Of a DNA stretch of 33,468 nucleotides, positions 32,530 through 33,468 are shown piece after piece; position 1 is the stretch's first letter; every line of letters starts with the position of its first letter. The position numbers and the translations under genes were made by a program. The notes under the pieces are model-generated. The model worked only from the letters and a program-made list of their open reading frames with translations, had not been told where the DNA came from and searched no databases. Origin of the DNA: Candidatus Aminicenantota bacterium (lineage in GTDB: Bacteria; Acidobacteriota; Aminicenantia; UBA2199); assembly GCA_011772425.1 (NCBI GenBank), contig WVZO01000264.1, forward strand, positions 1-33,468, in the 5' to 3' direction.

Positions 32530-32961
32530 TCAGGATGAAGGTGAAATGATTTCTTTAATAAAATCATATCTTTCAAAATCTGCTTTATTCAGGGTAACAA
32601 TTTTGTCTATTCCATGGAATTTCATGGAATACGCAAGTAAGTAGTCATAAATATCGTATCTCTTAATATCATATTTTTTTACGTATTTACAGGCCACGGA
32701 TATAATTTCATTATCCAAAAAATGCATTTCGTGCACAGATTCCAGTAAATCTTTTATATAATCTCTTGCTTGTGATGTTGACCAGGGGGATTCCATTTTT
32801 CTGGAATCTGTAATAATTGAAAAAAATTCCGTTAGTACTATTTCATGAAGAACAATCTTATTTTGCTCAAGGAGATTATAAAATATTTCTGATGCAGATT
32901 GATGATAAGGGCTTTCAGTGTCGTTCACGTATATCAGGATATTCGTATCGATATAATACAT
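32530..32961 (-). CDS. PIN domain toxin (VapC-like)
   Basis: This 143-residue PIN-fold ribonuclease appears intact. D5 is in YYIDTNILIY and E45 in IVLTEFFSII. D103/D106 lie in RYDIYDYLLAYS and D128 in NKADFERYD. Together these supply the acidic metal site. The length is normal. It starts two bases after the stop of the AbrB-like antitoxin, forming the one complete TA pair in the window. The target is probably RNA, as in VapC enzymes. Confidence 0.88.
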   Translation of the reverse strand: MYYIDTNILIYVNDTESPYHQSASEIFYNLLEQNKIVLHEIVLTEFFSIITDSRKMESPWSTSQARDYIKDLLESVHEMHFLDNEIISVACKYVKKYDIKRYDIYDYLLAYSMKFHGIDKIVTLNKADFERYDFIKEIISPSS

Positions 32962-32963
32962 GA

Positions 32964-33215
32964 TTAGATATTTGGGAGATTCTCTCTATCATGAGCATCT
33001 TCTCTCTTAACAACCTCATTATACAAGCCCAATCGTGAATTCATGCTCATTTTCTTTAATCGCTCAATTGCGTTTAGCCGTTTTTGCTCCCTTTTTTCTC
33101 CAATAGATTCGATTTTTATTCTTATCTTTTCTCCGGGGTGGAGTTTCCTTTTTATATTTTCATCCACACGGATATCATAGTCTGATGTTACTTCTGCGAC
33201 ACATACTACCTGCAT
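32964..33215 (-). CDS. AbrB-like antitoxin of the PIN toxin
   Basis: The N-terminal 40 residues of this 83-residue protein (AEVTSDYDIRVDENIKRKLHPGEKIRIKIESI) look like a swapped-hairpin AbrB/SpoVT DNA-binding domain with the typical (L/I)-x-PG-(D/E)K turn. The charged tail (NAIERLKKMSMNSRLGLYNEVVKRED) should wrap the toxin. AGAGGTGAAAT precedes the start. It is the first gene of the operon and has its own promoter. Confidence 0.8.
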   Translation of the reverse strand: MQVVCVAEVTSDYDIRVDENIKRKLHPGEKIRIKIESIGEKREQKRLNAIERLKKMSMNSRLGLYNEVVKREDAHDRENLPNI

Positions 33216-33251
33216 ATTTCACCTCTTGTATTTTTGTTTTTCTCAGTTTAG

Positions 33252-33280
33252 AAAATAACACCTATTTCTGAATTTGTCAA
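33252..33280 (-). promoter_or_regulatory. Promoter of the AbrB-like/PIN operon
   Basis: On the minus strand TTGACA (33275-33280), a 17-bp spacer and TATTTT (33252-33257), about 36 bases before the antitoxin start. Confidence 0.55.
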
Positions 33281-33468
33281 CATTATCTTTTATTCTTTGA
33301 AGAAAAAAAGCAAAAAAAAATCTATTAGAGAAAATATGTGACAGGCAAAGATAAAATCAGGTGTTGAATCCACGAATCTTCCGACTGGGTATCCGTCTCA
33401 ATTTTAACTGATCAGGTTCTGTAAGAGGTTGAGGCGGAACCAGGTGGGTGTCTTCGATTATAAAATTC
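33281..33468. other. Window edge, no gene recognised
   Basis: The stretch holds A-rich sequence, a GACAGGCAAA motif copy at 33340-33349 and 120 further bases. I see no convincing frame in these bases. They could be the end of a gene that continues outside the window. Confidence 0.3.

Overview
The window looks like chromosomal DNA of an uncultured Gram-negative-type bacterium. It encodes an outer-membrane secretin and a complete SUF iron-sulfur assembly operon. Intergenic space is unusually rich in AT-biased repeats, tandem arrays and decayed toxin-antitoxin (TA) loci. The TPR-secretin-cohesin fusion, the DUF4301 protein and the CocE-type hydrolase would fit a member of the Aminicenantota/Acidobacteriota or a neighbouring phylum. 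That placement is an inference from gene content and no marker gene fixes it. No rRNA or tRNA was recognised.

Layout. 1-3.5 kb: a palindromic dispersed repeat, a DUF433 antitoxin with a vestigial DUF5615 toxin, a stand-alone KAP P-loop NTPase behind a consensus promoter, and a YgiT/MqsA-type antitoxin with a cut-down DUF4258 toxin. 3.9-4.35 kb: a 21-bp-period tandem array with helically phased A-tracts. 4.5-7.3 kb: a secreted CocE/NonD hydrolase divergent from a secreted tandem NTF2-like protein. 7.2-7.9 kb: a RelB/DinJ antitoxin with a 3'-broken YafQ-type toxin. 8.0-10.9 kb: a DUF4301 protein and threonine synthase. 11.1-11.3 kb: an orphan ribbon-helix-helix protein. 11.4-15.8 kb: an operon of two P-loop ATPases and a membrane-anchored EEP-family phosphodiesterase/nuclease, preceded by five 17-bp-spaced operator-like sites and a good sigma-70-type promoter.

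15.9-23.5 kb: seven tightly packed genes for a type II secretion/type IV pilus-like machine, in the order platform protein, ATPase, PilM-, PilN-, PilO- and PilP/GspC-like proteins, and secretin. The genes overlap or nearly abut, so they should be one transcript from an extended -10 promoter. No pseudopilin lies in the window. 23.8-29.8 kb: an Rrf2 regulator followed by sufB, sufC, sufD, sufS and sufU. A near-perfect IscR type-1-like site overlaps the promoter, which suggests Fe-S-status autoregulation of the whole set.

29.8-33.5 kb: an accessory zone of strong hairpins, a VapB-like antitoxin with a 41-residue VapC stub, a second 21-bp-period array lying between 17-bp perfect inverted repeats, an orphan CopG-type antitoxin, two fragments of a nucleotidyltransferase locus, and one intact AbrB-like/PIN TA pair.

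The most notable pattern is that antitoxins survive while most partner toxins are truncated. Several breaks lie at or near copies of a short intergenic motif, GACAGGC(A/G)A(A/G), found seven times in the window. The most system-like unexplained locus is the two-ATPase plus EEP operon under the 17-bp-spaced operator array.
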